64,000 bases of DNA from Nematopogon swammerdamellus (GCA_946902875.1 OX336343.1:2518754-2582753); one strand, 5' to 3'. Positions 39,814 through 51,022 are shown, numbered from the stretch's first letter. The notes: a model not told the origin generated them from the sequence alone. Translations and numbers: made by a program.

Positions 39814-40587
39814 TTCGGTTATGGGGGTTTCAGATTTGATTAGTTTGTATAAGGTTTAGTTTTATATGAGTTCGTAAGGCAACATGCAAGATCAACTAGC
39901 ATATGAAAGATCGTGCGATTTAATATCTTCCATCGGCACCAGCGCACTATTAAATCGCTCATAGAATCGGGTACATAGGCGCTCTTTCTAGACTAAGTTA
40001 GCTGACACAACCGTGATACACGGCATAAAATGTTAACAAATATTAGGACAAATAAAAACATTCTGATTCTGATTCTCAAAGGAAACTCTATTCTATTCTA
40101 TGGGTGGCTGTGGAGCTGTGGAGCTGTGTGTTTTTTGCGTTAAACTTCTGAGACATTGTTGTATGGCATTGGAAAATGGCTAATTCAAATGGGATAGCCA
40201 AGGACAGCGCGTACGTTTTTCGCAACTGACTTCTGACGAACAGACTTTAGTGTAAAAAAAATATATTTTCATTCGTATTCGGAGGCTTCTGACCCAAGCC
40301 GCCCCCTTGTCAGTTGGTCTTTTCCGTAAATACGCCACTGGCTATAGCAGGCAATATCGCATTCCGGAAATCGAACGGACCGCTAGCCGTAGGGTGCCTC
40401 GTTTCACCCCATCCGTCGTGTCAACAGGATGGGATGGTCAGTGGTTTGTGCCCTCGTCTACATAAAGTACAGATTTAGACACATCTCCCTTTATCAAGCA
40501 GTATTATTATGTATTATATTAGTATCCGCATCCGCTGGCGTTAAAGTTGGAGTTTGCTGCTAAACACAAAAGATGCTAAAGACAAAA
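39814..40587. other. No recognised feature
   Basis: Near 40030-40100 AATAAAAACATTCTGATTCT followed by GATTCTC looks like a small LINE 3' end with a repeat tail; otherwise plain. Confidence 0.4.
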
Positions 40588-40640
40588 AAAAAACCGGCCA
40601 AGTTCGAGTCGGACTCGCGCACCGAGGCTTCCGCATTACC
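40588..40640 (-). repeat. Family C head fragment
   Basis: AAACCGGCCAAGTTCGAGTC, GGACTCGCGCACCGAGG, then lost. Confidence 0.7.
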
Positions 40641-40659
40641 AGAGGTTACCATATAATAA

Positions 40660-40813
40660 GGTAAGAAGGGGAGTTTACAGTTTTACGTGATATCCGAACC
40701 ACGGTCAGCCTCCAACGATCGAGCGGCCACCTATCCAAGTTCTGACCGCGCCCAGGTGTGCTTATGATCACGAACGGCAGTCGGCCGATGGCACCACTGA
40801 GCTACCGAGGCTG
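40660..40813 (-). mobile_element. SINE-A head and partial core
   Basis: GGTAAGAAGGGGAG, B box inverse GATATCCGAACCACGG, 5S-like ATCCAAGTTCTGACCGC, GAGCTACCGAGGCTGA. The 3' half of the SINE is missing, unusual for 5'-truncating retroposition and so probably a later deletion. Confidence 0.85.
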
Positions 40814-41192
40814 ATATATTAGAAAATATATCTGGATGATTGTCAGCGAAAATATCCCAAGATTGTTGATATTTTCATTGATATGAAATAATATTTAAAT
40901 TATATTTTATTTTATAAATTATATTTTTACATTAAAAAAAGAAATTAAATGTCAAAGAATGTATAATAAACTACTTTTCCAGATTGTCTTAATAATTGTA
41001 TGAAAATACCGAGAATATGTGCCTGGCAAACATAAAACCCATATTAAGTTACTTCCTGTCGAACGGAAATTAAAATCATGAAAAGGAATATATTAAAACA
41101 GGAGCTCGAGCCATTTCACATTTTCTTAGCAAGAACTTAAAAATTTTCGAGTTTTAATTAGTTCGTCAAAATTTGTTATTGATTTTTATTTT
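40814..41192. other. No recognised feature
   Basis: Very AT-rich (ATTTTATTTTATAAATTATA); nothing supported. Confidence 0.35.
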
Positions 41193-41325
41193 TCCGTACC
41201 CCGTAAGGAAACCTAATACTAAACATACATACATACATACATAGCGTCACGCCTGTTTCCCGGTGGGGTAGGCAGAGACAACGGATCTCCACGTGCCACG
41301 ATCCTGACACACCTATAATTCTAAA
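41193..41325. repeat. Family C end plus family J
   Basis: TTTCCGTACCCCGTAAGGAA, a CATA run, then CACGCCTGTTTCCCGGTGGG and CAACGGATCTCCACGTGCC (family J). Confidence 0.55.
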
Positions 41326-41338
41326 CATACAACGTTTA

Positions 41339-41748
41339 AGCGGCGGGTCGCGCAGTGATTTGGGCGTCGGCTTCTCTTGCGAGAGATTCGAGGTTCGAGG
41401 TTCGAATCCGGTCGGCTGAACCAATGTATTTTCTGATGAAAAAAAATTTACGTGCATACCTGCTGCTTAACCGTTCGGAACCGGTGTAAAACTGTAGGTC
41501 CCTTCCCCTGCCCTTTACTAGGTGGTAGGCTCAAATTGTAGCCGACTGGGTTGCTACCACCGTACTGGATGTAAGATGGCCGCATATCAGCCTCGGTTGT
41601 GTTCTCCTCTAGTCCAGTATAGCCAGCAATCCAGGGAAGTCTCCGGTATGGCACCTACCTTCTCGGAGGTGATATTGGCTGGTCGGAGCATGCGCTTTGG
41701 CCCCTCCGACTCAGCCACCCATACCGGATTACATAAAAAAAAATATCT
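41339..41748 (+). mobile_element. SINE-B, full length
   Basis: Head GGCGGGTCGCGCAGTGATTT and a duplicated GAGGTTCGAGGTTCGAATCC around the B box, then complete core and tail with A9. Confidence 0.92.
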
Positions 41749-41848
41749 GTCTGTCTGTCTGTCCGTCCGTCCGTCCGTTGGCTGTATCTTTGGAACCGTA
41801 ATAGCTAGCCGGATGAAATTTTCACAGAATATGTGTTATAGGTTCCGC
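41749..41848 (+). repeat. Family C fragment
   Basis: CTGTCTGTCTGTCTGTCCGT, GGCTGTATCTTTGGAACCGT, TTCACAGAATATGTGTTATA. Confidence 0.65.
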
Positions 41849-42052
41849 AGATCCTTTCTCCACAGAACCGATAAAATCTGGAACGCCCACATATTTACCC
41901 CCAAGTATAGTCTCGGGTGCTTCAAGAGAGGCGTCACTGGGCACCTGTCAGGCCGGCTCGGCATTCGCAACGTCCGCATACGACCGAATGTCCATGGGCC
42001 TCGCTAGACACCTTATACCCGGCTCGGCGCCGCATGTCGCATAATATAAAAA
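41849..42052 (+). pseudogene. LINE ORF2 C-terminal fragment
   Basis: The frame reads RFRRSFLHRTDKIWNA, HIFTPKYSLGCFKRGV and HLSGRLGIRNVRIRPNVHG before a stop. This is the R-TDK-WNA-...-FK-GV tail of a Jockey/CR1-like reverse transcriptase. No catalytic domain remains. Confidence 0.72.
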
Positions 42053-42087
42053 CAATTTAAAAAATAAAAAATTAAGCGGGTCATTTA

Positions 42088-42160
42088 CCCGAGTCTTGCA
42101 GCACAACACCGATTACTCTGCTTACCCCGATTGTCGGGATACAGCGTGTATAGTATGTAT
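42088..42160 (+). repeat. Family D tail fragment
   Basis: TCTTGCAGCACAACACCGAT, TACTCTGCTTACCCCGATTG, GGGATACAGCGTGT. Confidence 0.75.
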
Positions 42161-42477
42161 GATTTCAAATCCTATCATTTTCTTCTCGGATTCGATCAAA
42201 ATCGAATCACCAATCAAATCGATGCACTCCGAACTCCAAAATGTATATAAGTACGGTCGAGTCCAAACTCGAATGAATCAGTATTCCTTTGCCGCGCCTC
42301 CGTCTAGTAATAAAATGTTGAGTTGAAAAGAGTGGCTCCATTGGAATTCCGAAAATTCACGGATTTCACCTGAAGGTAAACCGTTTGAGACGGTCAGTGG
42401 CCACGCTGTGCTTTAAAAGCTAGTAAGTACATCTCTACTTCTTATGTTTGAGACGGTCAGTGGGCGGTCTACTTCTT
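42161..42477. other. No recognised feature
   Basis: A 20-base direct repeat GTTTGAGACGGTCAGTGG at 42388 and 42447 is the only structure. Confidence 0.4.
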
Positions 42478-42726
42478 ATTAAAGGGAACGTCTGTCTGTA
42501 TGTATGTTTGAGGTATAAACTCCGGGACTAATGAACAGATTTTGATGCGGTTTGCATCAATGGAAATTGTAGTTCTTGAGGGCTCATTATATGCCATAAT
42601 ACCATCTGGCTAAATAGCCTTAGGGACGAGCAGGGTCAAAGAAAGTGTAATATGGACGGGAGAGACGGAGAGATATATGGTCTCAAACGGAGTCTACCGC
42701 GAGCGAAGCCGCGGGCAAAAGCTAGT
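42478..42726 (-). repeat. Family G variant
   Basis: AAAGGGAACGTCTGTCTGTA, GACTAATGAACAGATTTTGA, TAAATAGCCTTAGGGACGAG, GGGAGAGACGGAGAGA, end GCGAAGCCGCGGGCAAAAGC. Full length on the minus strand, without microsatellite expansion. Confidence 0.8.
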
Positions 42727-43552
42727 ACCTTAGTAGTATACCAAAATTTGGTATACACCTAAAATTGTATTACTTCCGTCAATGTGATGTAAAAACCTAA
42801 AAACCAACTTTTGTTTCATACCTGGGTGGACAAGTATGTATGTATGCATATTTATTTGTGTATAATATTCTATATATTTAGTAATTTATATGTATTAATT
42901 TGTATGGCTTATATTTTACTAGTATGTACTTATATGTATTGTTAATAAGACAAGTATTCTTATTATTATTTTATCTTCAATTCTCACGCTCAACTCTTTT
43001 GCTACTACCTACTTACATTCCGCTATATTATCGAATCTCAAACATCCAAAGGTTGACTGTAAGAAATCTCTGTAAGGGATAACTTCGCCTTTATGTAAAT
43101 TTTCTGTAAATGTATTTGTTACTGTTTAATGTTTACTGGAGCAATAAAGAATTTTACTACCCGAAGAGTAAGAAATAGTCATACCTACGAACCACCCAGT
43201 ACTATAAATTATTCGTGCACCTATATTGCAAGAGGCAATATTTAAAGGTTACTTCGAAGCAGAAACATTTTCCCCAAAACATACTAACAGCTTAATTTTC
43301 AATTAACATCATTTTACTTTATCATCCACAAAAAGACCAAAAGGCACAAAACAAAATTCATATTTAAATTTCCAACTTAACTACAGAAATACTAAATAAA
43401 GTCACATACAGCGGTGGCCAGCTGAAATATGGGCAACTTATTTATCCTCAAACTAGAGTTAGGTCTGTTTTACACTTATCTAATATCGTATATTCGGTTC
43501 GTGATAACCATATAAAATTTTCGTTTTTCGTACGATAAATACTTATTATATT
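42727..43552. other. No recognised feature
   Basis: AT-rich probable unique DNA; the 60-codon ORF at 42900 is Leu/Tyr-rich and unconvincing. The TGTTTAATGTTTACTGGAGC and AATAAAGA near 43125-43150 could be a 3' end signal. Confidence 0.4.
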
Positions 43553-43852
43553 ACCGCGTTGAGCCGGTACTTAAAAATAATGGCCCCACTGCATCTCCCC
43601 GTGCATGTCGTTAAAGGCGACTAAGGGATACGGACAACGTACCGCGCTAAAGGACGGCAGGCTAACCACCTCTCACGAGATGGTCCTTCCATCGAGTCAT
43701 ACAGAAGGTGGGTCTTCGTGCGATACTTTGCAAAACTAGGTGGTCGGTGGTGTGCTGTAATTTACAAGAGTTCTTGCAGCACAACACCGATTACTCTACG
43801 TACCACTATACCACGATACGTATGTATGAATGTATGTATGTATGTAAATACT
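43553..43852 (+). mobile_element. Family D element
   Basis: TTGAGCCGGTACTTAAAAAT, GTCGTTAAAGGCGACTAAGG, hairpin GGTGGTGTGCTGTAATTTAC / GCAGCACAACACCG, GTATGTATGTATGTA tail. Confidence 0.82.
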
Positions 43853-44709
43853 TACTTATTTCTACTGACGAACATATTCTCAGCTAACTGTGACTTGTGT
43901 TGATGATAAGGCAAAGATCTTTCCTATAGTTATATTACAAAAGGCAATAGGTTCGAAATAAGCCGGCATCATTTTCTTTCTAATACTGAGTTGATTGCTT
44001 TCATTTGCGTTGTAGATTGAGTTGCTCCTTGATTCCACTTAAAACTGTATGTCCCTTCCTATAACTTACCTATGACAGAGTACGTACGACCTAACATGAA
44101 TGTTTGGAAGTCTCTGAACGTTTGGATGTCACGAGTCACGACATCAGACGTCTCCCAGAAGTCTATCGTCCGACATTCGTTCGCTCAGACACGTATAGAA
44201 CTTTCATACTGTTTTACTATTACAATCCGAATTTCCAATATCAGGTATTTTTCCGACACGTGTGAAAAGGATCTAAGTGAAATTTTCATATTTCCGGTGC
44301 GAGTTGCAATTTTAATTGGGTCATACTCATTCTTATTTAGTATCTCTACATTATCAATGCTGCACGGGCCTGCTCCCTGTGGGTATACTAAATGAATATA
44401 CTGTATGTAGATAAACATTATAATTTAATTAAATCATATAAAGTTAAGTAATTAAGATCAAACAGTTAGAAGCATAAAGTATACAATAAATTCGCACAAA
44501 CAAAGTATGTACACAAGCGGTACATAGTCTGAAGTTATACCTTTTGGACTTAGCAATTCTCCGTCTTCTTTCTAGAGTTCGATGAATAGCACCGAGGAAA
44601 AACTTTCATTTGTATCTATGTAAATATTTCGTTTGTATGTCAGTCTGTCTAGCCTATTTCTTTTCAAGCTTGTTGTGAGATAGTTGTGATGCACAATTTT
44701 TCTCGTCTA
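43853..44709. other. No recognised feature
   Basis: Two overlapping opposite ORFs near 44072-44418 lack domains. Probably unique DNA into which the LTR element inserted. Confidence 0.4.
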
Positions 44710-44714
44710 CGTAT
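44710..44714. repeat. Target duplication CGTAT (left)
   Basis: Identical CGTAT at 46022-46026 beyond the other LTR. Confidence 0.9.
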
Positions 44715-44827
44715 TGTTTAAGTTTTAGATATTTTTCTAAAGAAGTATTATAGAAATAAAACCATTTTCTTAGACATGAGTATTGTATCTGTTTTATTTG
44801 ACATTGACAAGTACTACTTTTTAAACA
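44715..44827 (-). repeat. 3' LTR, 113 bp
   Basis: Minus strand TGTTTAAAAAGTAGTACTTG to CTTAAACA; contains AATAAA on the minus strand. Confidence 0.93.
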
Positions 44828-44980
44828 CGCTTCCCTTTAAAATAATAAATTAAATTTTATCATAAAGAAAGTTAAATTGCACATTCCTGCTAACCTTATA
44901 AACTATGTAACACAAAACAAAGGTTGAGCACACCTGCATAATATAAACACTAAACACAGATAAATAAACACTAAATAAAG

Positions 44981-45730
44981 CTACAGATTGAGCCTCTTAG
45001 GTGCTCTCCTTGTTCTATCTGACCTCCTTATTATGGGTAATGGTGAAGTTGATGATGATGATGAGCCAGAACCATGTGACTGTCGTTCAGGTGATGGTGA
45101 CAACATCTGTGCCGGTGATAATGGTATTGGTGGCACAGGTGAATCCATGAGTGATGGCAAACTACAATTACTGGCGGACAGGTCGGACATTGGTTTTGTA
45201 GAATGGTGTCCACTGTATTTTTTTATAAAAATTGTGTTGCGCCGATAATACTTATTGTTTTTTGTGCGAACTAGGTAAGATCTGGGAGTTCCAAGTGATT
45301 TAATTATGATCGCCGGTTCCCACAGTGACGTCACAGTACTCTGTAGCCATATTTTTTCTCCCTCGCTATATTCTGGCTCATTTTTCTTTGCTTGTATATC
45401 ATAATGGTCTTTTTGCTTTGATTGATTGTTAATCATTTGTTTGTGAATGTCTTCTAAAATAGGACAGTGTTTTAATTGCTCGGACAAAACTGGCAATTTT
45501 GTACGCAGTTTCCTGTTCATTAAAAGTTGCGCCGGAGAATAAGGCAACTTTGCTACTGGGGAGTTCCTATAGTTAAGTAAATATAGGTCTATACATTGTT
45601 TATCCTCTCTACATTTTTTTAACATGTTCTTTGCAATCCCTACATATTTTTCAGCGAGTCCATTTGATTGGGAATGATACGGACTGATTGTATCAATTTC
45701 AAAATTCCAATCTTTGGCGAAGGTTTTCAT
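44981..45730 (-). pseudogene. Integrase C-terminal part (Gypsy pol)
   Basis: The 249-codon open frame starts KTFAKDWNFEIDTISPYHSQ, followed by SNGLAEKYVG, where the Glu is the last residue of the D,D-35-E triad. LNYRNSP and SPAQLLMNRKLRTKLP follow. A GPY/F-like end (LWEPAIIIK, GTPRSYLV, YRRNT) and a Ser/Pro-rich tail ending RRSDRTRRAPKRLNL complete it. The zinc-binding domain, both catalytic Asp residues, reverse transcriptase, RNase H and protease are absent. The start codon is fortuitous, created at the deletion junction with gag. It cannot catalyse integration alone. Confidence 0.9.
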
Positions 45731-45839
45731 TTGTCTCTGTGGCTATGAAATAGATCCTTACATTACTTTCGAACTCTCTGTAGTTCTCTGCAATATTACC
45801 TTCTAAACGCAGACACTCTGGCTTGTTGAACTCCATCAT
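45699..45839 (-). pseudogene. gag N-terminal remnant
   Basis: 46 codons from MMEFNKPECLRLEGNIAEN through REFESNVRIYFIATETNEN, then out-of-frame residues and a stop. The L-GN---N---F------Y--ATE pattern is the usual start of Mag/Gypsy-type Gag. The deletion junction lies near 45725-45735, after which the integrase is in a different frame. Confidence 0.8.
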
Positions 45840-45908
45840 GATGATGTAGTAATGTGTCGCGTGGTTTTCAACAACTTTGTAGCTAGCAACGGCACCTCGG
45901 CTGCGCCA

Positions 45909-46021
45909 TGTTTAAGTTTTAGATATTTTTCTAAAGAAGTATTATAGAAATAAAACCATTTTCTTAGACATGAGTATTGTATCTGTTTTATTTGACATTA
46001 ACAAGTACTACTTTTTAAACA
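45909..46021 (-). repeat. 5' LTR, 113 bp
   Basis: Same as the 3' LTR except ATTAACAAG for ATTGACAAG (plus-strand reading). Confidence 0.93.
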
Positions 46022-46026
46022 CGTAT

Positions 46027-46383
46027 CATGTTTTATTTTTTTTCTTTTCTCCCCATTGATTTGTCTCTATCAGTGTTTTGAATAAGTTCAAAGCTCTTAT
46101 GCGCCTCCATTAAATTTATGTGAATGGGTGCATTATGTATTAAAATGTATCGTATTTAAAAGGCAGAGATTGTGAGCGAGAGCGCAATGCGCATACATTG
46201 GTTCGTATTAATCATTATGAGCCACGCGGACTCATCGGCTCAAATGTATTTATTTATATTATGTAGTACAACTTTTGGGGGATTATTGGGATATGCATTA
46301 GTAGAGGGGTCCAGTGGTTGCTAATTGACACTAAGCTTATTGTGTAGGCCGAGTTAAAAGATGAATTATAGTGAAAGAATTGT
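46027..46383. other. No recognised feature
   Basis: No coding or repeat signal seen. Confidence 0.3.
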
Positions 46384-46661
46384 TTGCCGGAAATGCGTAG
46401 TTTCGGAAAAACAAATTTTTGAAAAAAATATTTTTCATACAAAATTAATTTTCGATTTTTTTTTTTTTTCAAATGCACCAGAACATTTATTTTGAATGGG
46501 AATTTATGCAAAAGCGACATGCGCCGCCTCAACATTAGGTTAGGGTTAATTTATAGAAGATGCGCCGCATGTTTTTGTGCCTTAAAAAAAAATATTTTTT
46601 ATGAAAAATTAATTTTGTATGGAAAAACATTTTTTTCTCCGAAACTACGCCTTTCCGGCAA
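46384..46661. mobile_element. Inverted-repeat (MITE-like) element
   Basis: TTGCCGGAAATGCGTAGTTT and, at the other end, AAACTACGCCTTTCCGGCAA are inverted; CATACAAAATTAATTTT is also mirrored inside. Centre GCGCCGCCTCAACATTAGG. Confidence 0.7.
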
Positions 46662-46735
46662 GGGGGGTAGGGGGGGATCGGTAGGTACTCCCCCCTCCCC
46701 CCCGCGCCCCCTCCCCCTCCCCCCTTGGACCCCTC
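46662..46735. repeat. G-run / C-run palindromic tract
   Basis: GGGGGGTAGGGGGGATCGG is followed by CTCCCCCCTCCCCCCCGCG and more C-runs, so the strand can fold on itself or form quadruplexes. Confidence 0.85.
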
Positions 46736-46887
46736 TACAAATGGAACCCCGATTATTGTGTGGCCTTTCAATTTGATGATTGACATTTTTTACTTTTTAT
46801 ATTCGTATAAATTGAGTATGAATTAAAATAATTATGACGTTATATATAATAATTATGACGGCTGCAGAAGGGGGAACCAAATAAAAA

Positions 46888-47122
46888 AAAACCGGCCAAG
46901 TGCGAGTCGGACTCGCGCACCGAGGTTTCCGCACCACAAAAAAAAACATTGAAAAAAAAAACACGTTTTTTGTATGGGAACCCCCCTTAATTGTTTACTT
47001 TATCTATTTTTTATTATTTGTTATATCCGCTATAATAACACATATTCTGTGAAAATTTCAACCGGCTAACTATTACGGTGCCAAAGATACAGCAGTAGGA
47101 CAGACAAACAGACAGACAGATA
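46888..47122 (-). repeat. Family C repeat, shortened
   Basis: AAAACCGGCCAAGTGCGAGT, TTTTGTATGGGAACCCCCC, ACTATTACGGTGCCAAAGAT, ACAGACAAACAGACAGACAG. Confidence 0.78.
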
Positions 47123-47647
47123 GAAAATTGTGTGTGGTCTTGAAATGTATCGTGAAAAATCTGCCAAAAAGTCGGTCGTCCAAATAGCTGCCAAATAGCA
47201 CCTTCCAATTTGCATTCTGACTTCGTTTCTGCAAAACATGTGATTCGCGGCTTAGCCATCTGCACGCCCCCGCCTTGCTCGCGCTAACTGCGTTCGCGCA
47301 GATAAAACTACACTTTATACTCTGCGTGTAAATGGCCCGTTAGCCTAAATGACTCCGCCAGTCTGATTCCAAATTTCATTGTGCACTTTCGAATTGAAGG
47401 TCGATTCTTCGACGAATCGAGGACCACTGCAGCCCCCATTAGTCCGCAGTGGCGGTGCTAGGCCATACGAGGAGTGTCTGTTCAAAAGGAACCATTTCCA
47501 TTTCGACGAGTTGCGCGTTTTTTGAGGGATTTTGTATTCAAATACATCTCCCTGTAAAATTTGAATGGTCAAAACGAACTATTTCCTATAGAAAATTACG
47601 AAAAGCGCCGTAATCAATTTTTTTTAAGTTCGGTCGAAATCCGTGTT
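47123..47647. other. No recognised feature
   Basis: A minus 75-codon frame (47345-47572: FLLNRHSSYGLAPPLRTNGG) resembles nothing I can name with confidence. Confidence 0.35.
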
Positions 47648-47765
47648 CTTCGGCTAGTTCAGCAGTGTAGCCGGCACGACTGAAGGGAAGCACTGACATG
47701 GCACCTAGTTCACCAAGGTGTTGTGGGCTGACATCACGGAACAGTTTCCAGTCAGTTTCCGTAAA
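47648..47765 (+). mobile_element. SINE-A tail fragment
   Basis: CAGTGTAGCCGGCACGACTG, GGCACCTAGTTCACCAAGGT, GTTGTGGGCTGACATCACGG, then a deletion before TCAGTTTCCGTAAATA. Confidence 0.82.
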
Positions 47766-48754
47766 TAAACAAATTATTAGAATCACACAGATTGTATACA
47801 TGCAAACACACACATACAAACATAAGTAAATACATATCTATCTACATACTACCGATGAGAAACACATTTAGAGAATGGGTCGCGCGCGAAGCTTTCCTTT
47901 CAGTCGATTTGATATCGAAATTCGAATTGATTGCGTATAATTAACAGTTCGCTGATGTCGTTGACAATTTAACGCTAAAACTAATTGATGCCGCTATTGT
48001 TAAGCGCAATACGTTTCGATTGAATTGAAACACTCTAGAAAGGAAGGGTTAGTTTTCACTTAGTCGTGTCTTGTTTTTAGAGTTCCATAAGTTTATCCTA
48101 TGCCTACGCGCCGCCGCCGTCTGACCTGTATCTTTTGATACCGTAATAGGTAGCCCGCGTTGAAATTTTCACGGTTGAAGTTTTTACGATAGGTACATCA
48201 AAAACACAAAAAAAAAACCAAGTTTAAAAAAACTCGTTTCCTGTATTGAGTGAGACCTCTTTATTTTTGAAGTGAAAACTTCTTTAGCGGCGCTTGGCAC
48301 TTTTTTTAGATGGGTAAAAAATGTTAAACTCGCGTCAGAACTCGCGTCAGATCCGTAGCCTGATCCTTTAGCGGCGCTTGGCACTTTTTTTAGATGGGTA
48401 AAAAATGTTAAACTCGCGTCAGATCCGTAGCCTGATCGAAAAAGCGTAAGATTCGTTGAAATTATGGATGAAAGTTGATTTTTCTGAGGAATAAACTTTT
48501 TGATGTAAAATATTTATAATAGTTCTGTAGTGTTAAATTTTTATGTAATATAAATTGTCATGATTGTCTACGATAGCGCAATAAATGAATATTGTATTTT
48601 ACCACATAAATGATAGTACTTTTATACTGATAAATAAAACAATTCGTGCGAAATTATTCCCTCACCATTCCAAAATATTCAAAAATGCACAACGTTGATT
48701 TTTAAGTTTTCACTTCTGCCGGCACTCCCGGAGTGCAACCCGCAACTTTTTTTA
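47766..48754. other. Mostly unrecognised; local tandem duplication
   Basis: 48288-48358 (TTTAGCGGCGCTTGGCACTT, GATGGGTAAAAAATGTTAAA, CGTCAGATCCGTAGCCTGAT) is repeated at 48368-48436, the first unit having an extra AACTCGCGTCAG. No other feature. Confidence 0.6.
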
Positions 48755-48903
48755 TTATTTTTTAAGATATCCGCTATAGTAATACATGCTTTGTGAAAAT
48801 TTCAACCGGCTACCTATGACGGTTCAAATGATACAGCCCTTTTTAAAGGTAGGACAGACGGGCAGACTCTGGAGGCTTAGCAATAGGGTCGAAACCCTAA
48901 AAA
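48755..48903 (-). repeat. Family C fragment
   Basis: AAGATATCCGCTATAGTAAT, TGAAAATTTCAACCGGCTAC, GGACAGACGGGCAGAC, TAGCAATAGGGT. Confidence 0.65.
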
Positions 48904-48984
48904 GGTACATGCACGAAAAACACAGGTTCATATAACCTTGTGAATTCCATGCTAGAAAGTTTAAACTTTAAATTGAAGTTACAA

Positions 48985-49328
48985 ATGTAAAACCGGCGCA
49001 GTGTGATTCGAACTCGCGCACCGAGGGTTCCGTATCGCCATGTCATGGCTAGCGACACTCACGCCATCTAGATGGCGTGTTATGAAATGCTTCATATTAG
49101 TTAAATGTCATGATTAGTTAAAATGCTTCATAATAATCTATTCGGTAGATGGCGCGCGCGCATACACTTTTTGGTTTCTTCTATGGGAACCCCGTGATTT
49201 TTTTAATTTTTCTTATTTTTATTATCTGTTGTTATATCGGACATAATAATAAATAGCACATATTCTGTGAAAATTTCAACGGTCTACCTATTACGGTTCA
49301 AGAGATACAGCTCTCGGGCGGACGGACG

Positions 49329-49360
<32 letters not shown>

Positions 49361-49412
49361 GCGTAGGCTTAGTAATAGGGTTCCGTTCCGTACCATATAC
49401 GGAACCCTAAAG
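48985..49412 (-). repeat. Family C, full-length reference copy
   Basis: AAACCGGCGCAGTGTGATTC head (elsewhere GGCCAAGTGCGAGTC), CGCGCACCGAGGGTTCCGTA, CATGTCATGGCTAGC, CACGCCATCTAGATGGCG, TCGGTAGATGGCGCG, TTCTTCTATGGGAACCCCG, ATCGGACATAATAATAAATA, GTGAAAATTTCAACGGTC, GGTTCAAGAGATACAGCTCT, an ACAGACAGACAG run and TTAGTAATAGGGTTCCG. No ORF; whether Pol III boxes exist is uncertain. Confidence 0.8.
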
Positions 49413-49656
49413 CGATACGGATGCTAACACGAATCTATAGCACTAGATGAGCCTTCTCATACATCACTCCCGAAAAAACATGTCATCAACCAAAGGAGCT
49501 TATAAGCTATAAGCACCGTATCGTCTGAAGTTCGCAAGTACGCGAGTGAAGAGCATTGTAATGCGATCGCTTGAATACTATAGAAATTGAAACTCTTTAT
49601 TGCACACAATTGAAAGAAGAACAAGTTACACGACAAGAAACAAGAAATACAGCGTA
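49413..49656. other. No recognised feature; LINE-like end
   Basis: TATAGAAATTGAAACTCTTT then ATTGCACACAATTGAAAG at 49578-49620 resembles the retroelement 3' end also seen near 4150. Confidence 0.4.
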
Positions 49657-50055
49657 CTTTTTTTATGTAAACCGGTATGGGTGGCTGAGTCGGAGGGTCC
49701 AAAGCACAGCACATGCTCCGACCAGCCAATATCACCTCCGTGAAGGTAGGTGCCATACCGGAGACTTCCCTGGATTGCTGGCTATACTGGACTAGAGGAG
49801 AACACAACCGAGGCTGATATGCGGGCTATCTTACATCCAGTACGGTGGTACCAACCCAGTCGGCTACAATTTGAGCCTATACCACCTAGTAAGGCGCAAG
49901 CGAAGGGCCTACAGTTTTATACCGGTTCCGAACGGTGAAGTAGCAGGTGTAACTGTGCACGTAAATTTTTCGTCAGAAAAAAACTCATTCGGATTCGAAC
50001 CTTGGACATCTCGAATGAGAAGCCGATGCCCAAACCACTCAGCCACCCGCCGCTA
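49657..50055 (-). mobile_element. SINE-B, full length
   Basis: Poly-T, CCGGTATGGGTGGCTGAGTC, core, B box inverse GGATTCGAACCTTGG, A box inverse CCAAACCACTCAGCCACCCG. Confidence 0.92.
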
Positions 50056-50522
50056 ACTTATCACATCTATTCTTCCTATCAACCTTGAATATATTCCTTC
50101 CCATTGTTTCTTCCTATCAACCTTGAATGTATTCATATGATCACAGTTAGCATGTGAAGGCACACACATTTGTTCACCGACAGGCAACACGTTTCAGCGC
50201 GCTTTACCGCTTCTAGTATTATGTTAGGTCGATGCGAAGAGACGACAGGCTTAAAAGTGACGAGCGAACTTGCTCGTCTGTGCATCACAATCTGCCCTGA
50301 AGTTCGCGCACATGCAACTTCCGTGGAGTCAGAGCTTGAATAATTGAAAATACCTCGTCGCTGTGCCAAGAAGATACCTCGTATGGAAATATTTAAACGT
50401 TTTTGAAGCCAGAAGCCGTGAACGAATGTCGTATGCAGTGCAGGGAGAACCGTGAAGTGTTTTGAGGAAAAATAGGTGATGTGAAAATAGAGTTTTTTTA
50501 ACATTTTAAATAAAAGTTCATG
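50056..50522. other. No recognised feature
   Basis: TCTTCCTATCAACCTTGAAT occurs twice (50069, 50110). The minus ORF 50133-50534 has no domain. Confidence 0.4.
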
Positions 50523-50693
50523 ATTTCCGTCCAATTCAGTGTAGCCGGTCCAGAGCTAAGGAAGCCGGGTGTGAGGAAGCACTAACAATTGGCACCTAGT
50601 ACGCAAAGGTGCGATGAGCTAATATCACAGATGCAGAAGGTACCTAATGCTAATGAAGTAACTGTAATAAACCGTGCCAGTATCCATAATTTT
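50523..50693 (+). mobile_element. Old SINE-A 3' half
   Basis: TTCCGTCCAATTCAGTGTAG, GGCACCTAGTACGCAAAGGT, ACCGTGCCAGTATCCATAAT; strongly diverged. Confidence 0.7.
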
Positions 50694-50699
50694 TATTTT

Positions 50700-51022
50700 T
50701 TATCTTTTTTGAAACTGACACAGTCGGCTACATCACCTGCTACAACCGCGGTGTCAACCCATAACACCGGGTGAACTTGGTGCCACGTCAGTGCTTCCCT
50801 TCGGTCGTGCCGGCTACACTGAACTGGACGGAAAACACAAACTATTTACATAGCCGTTTCGACCGACCTTTCATTCAGTGCGGTGGTACCAACCCGGGCG
50901 GGTTAAACCCTACCACCTAGTAATATAAGAAGGGAGTCATATCCCTTAGTCGCCTTTTACGACATACACGGGGAGAGATGCAGTGGGGCTATTCTTTTAA
51001 AGTACCGGCCCCACACAGTACT
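50700..51022 (-). mobile_element. SINE-A', full length
   Basis: GAAACTGACACAGTCGGCTA tail, core TTAAACCCTACCACCTAGTA, then AGTCATATCCCTTAGTCGCC and head end GTACCGGCCCCACACAGTAC. Confidence 0.9.

Larger units (their letters stand above)
44715..46021 (-). mobile_element. Internally deleted Ty3/Gypsy element
   Basis: Two 113-bp LTRs (44715-44827, 45909-46021) differ at one base and begin and end TG...CA. A primer-binding site (minus strand TGGCGCAGCCGAGGTGCC) abuts the 5' LTR, and a polypurine tract (AAAGGGAAG) lies two bases from the 3' LTR. Flanking CGTAT is a 5-bp target duplication. The interior is only 1,081 bases: start of gag fused to the end of pol. Short LTRs recall the Mag lineage; that placement is a guess. 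Recent insertion is implied by the near-identical LTRs. Confidence 0.93.

Noticed and set aside
44981..45248. Plus-strand acidic ORF opposite the integrase
   Set aside because: It is the antisense of the Ser/Pro-rich integrase tail.
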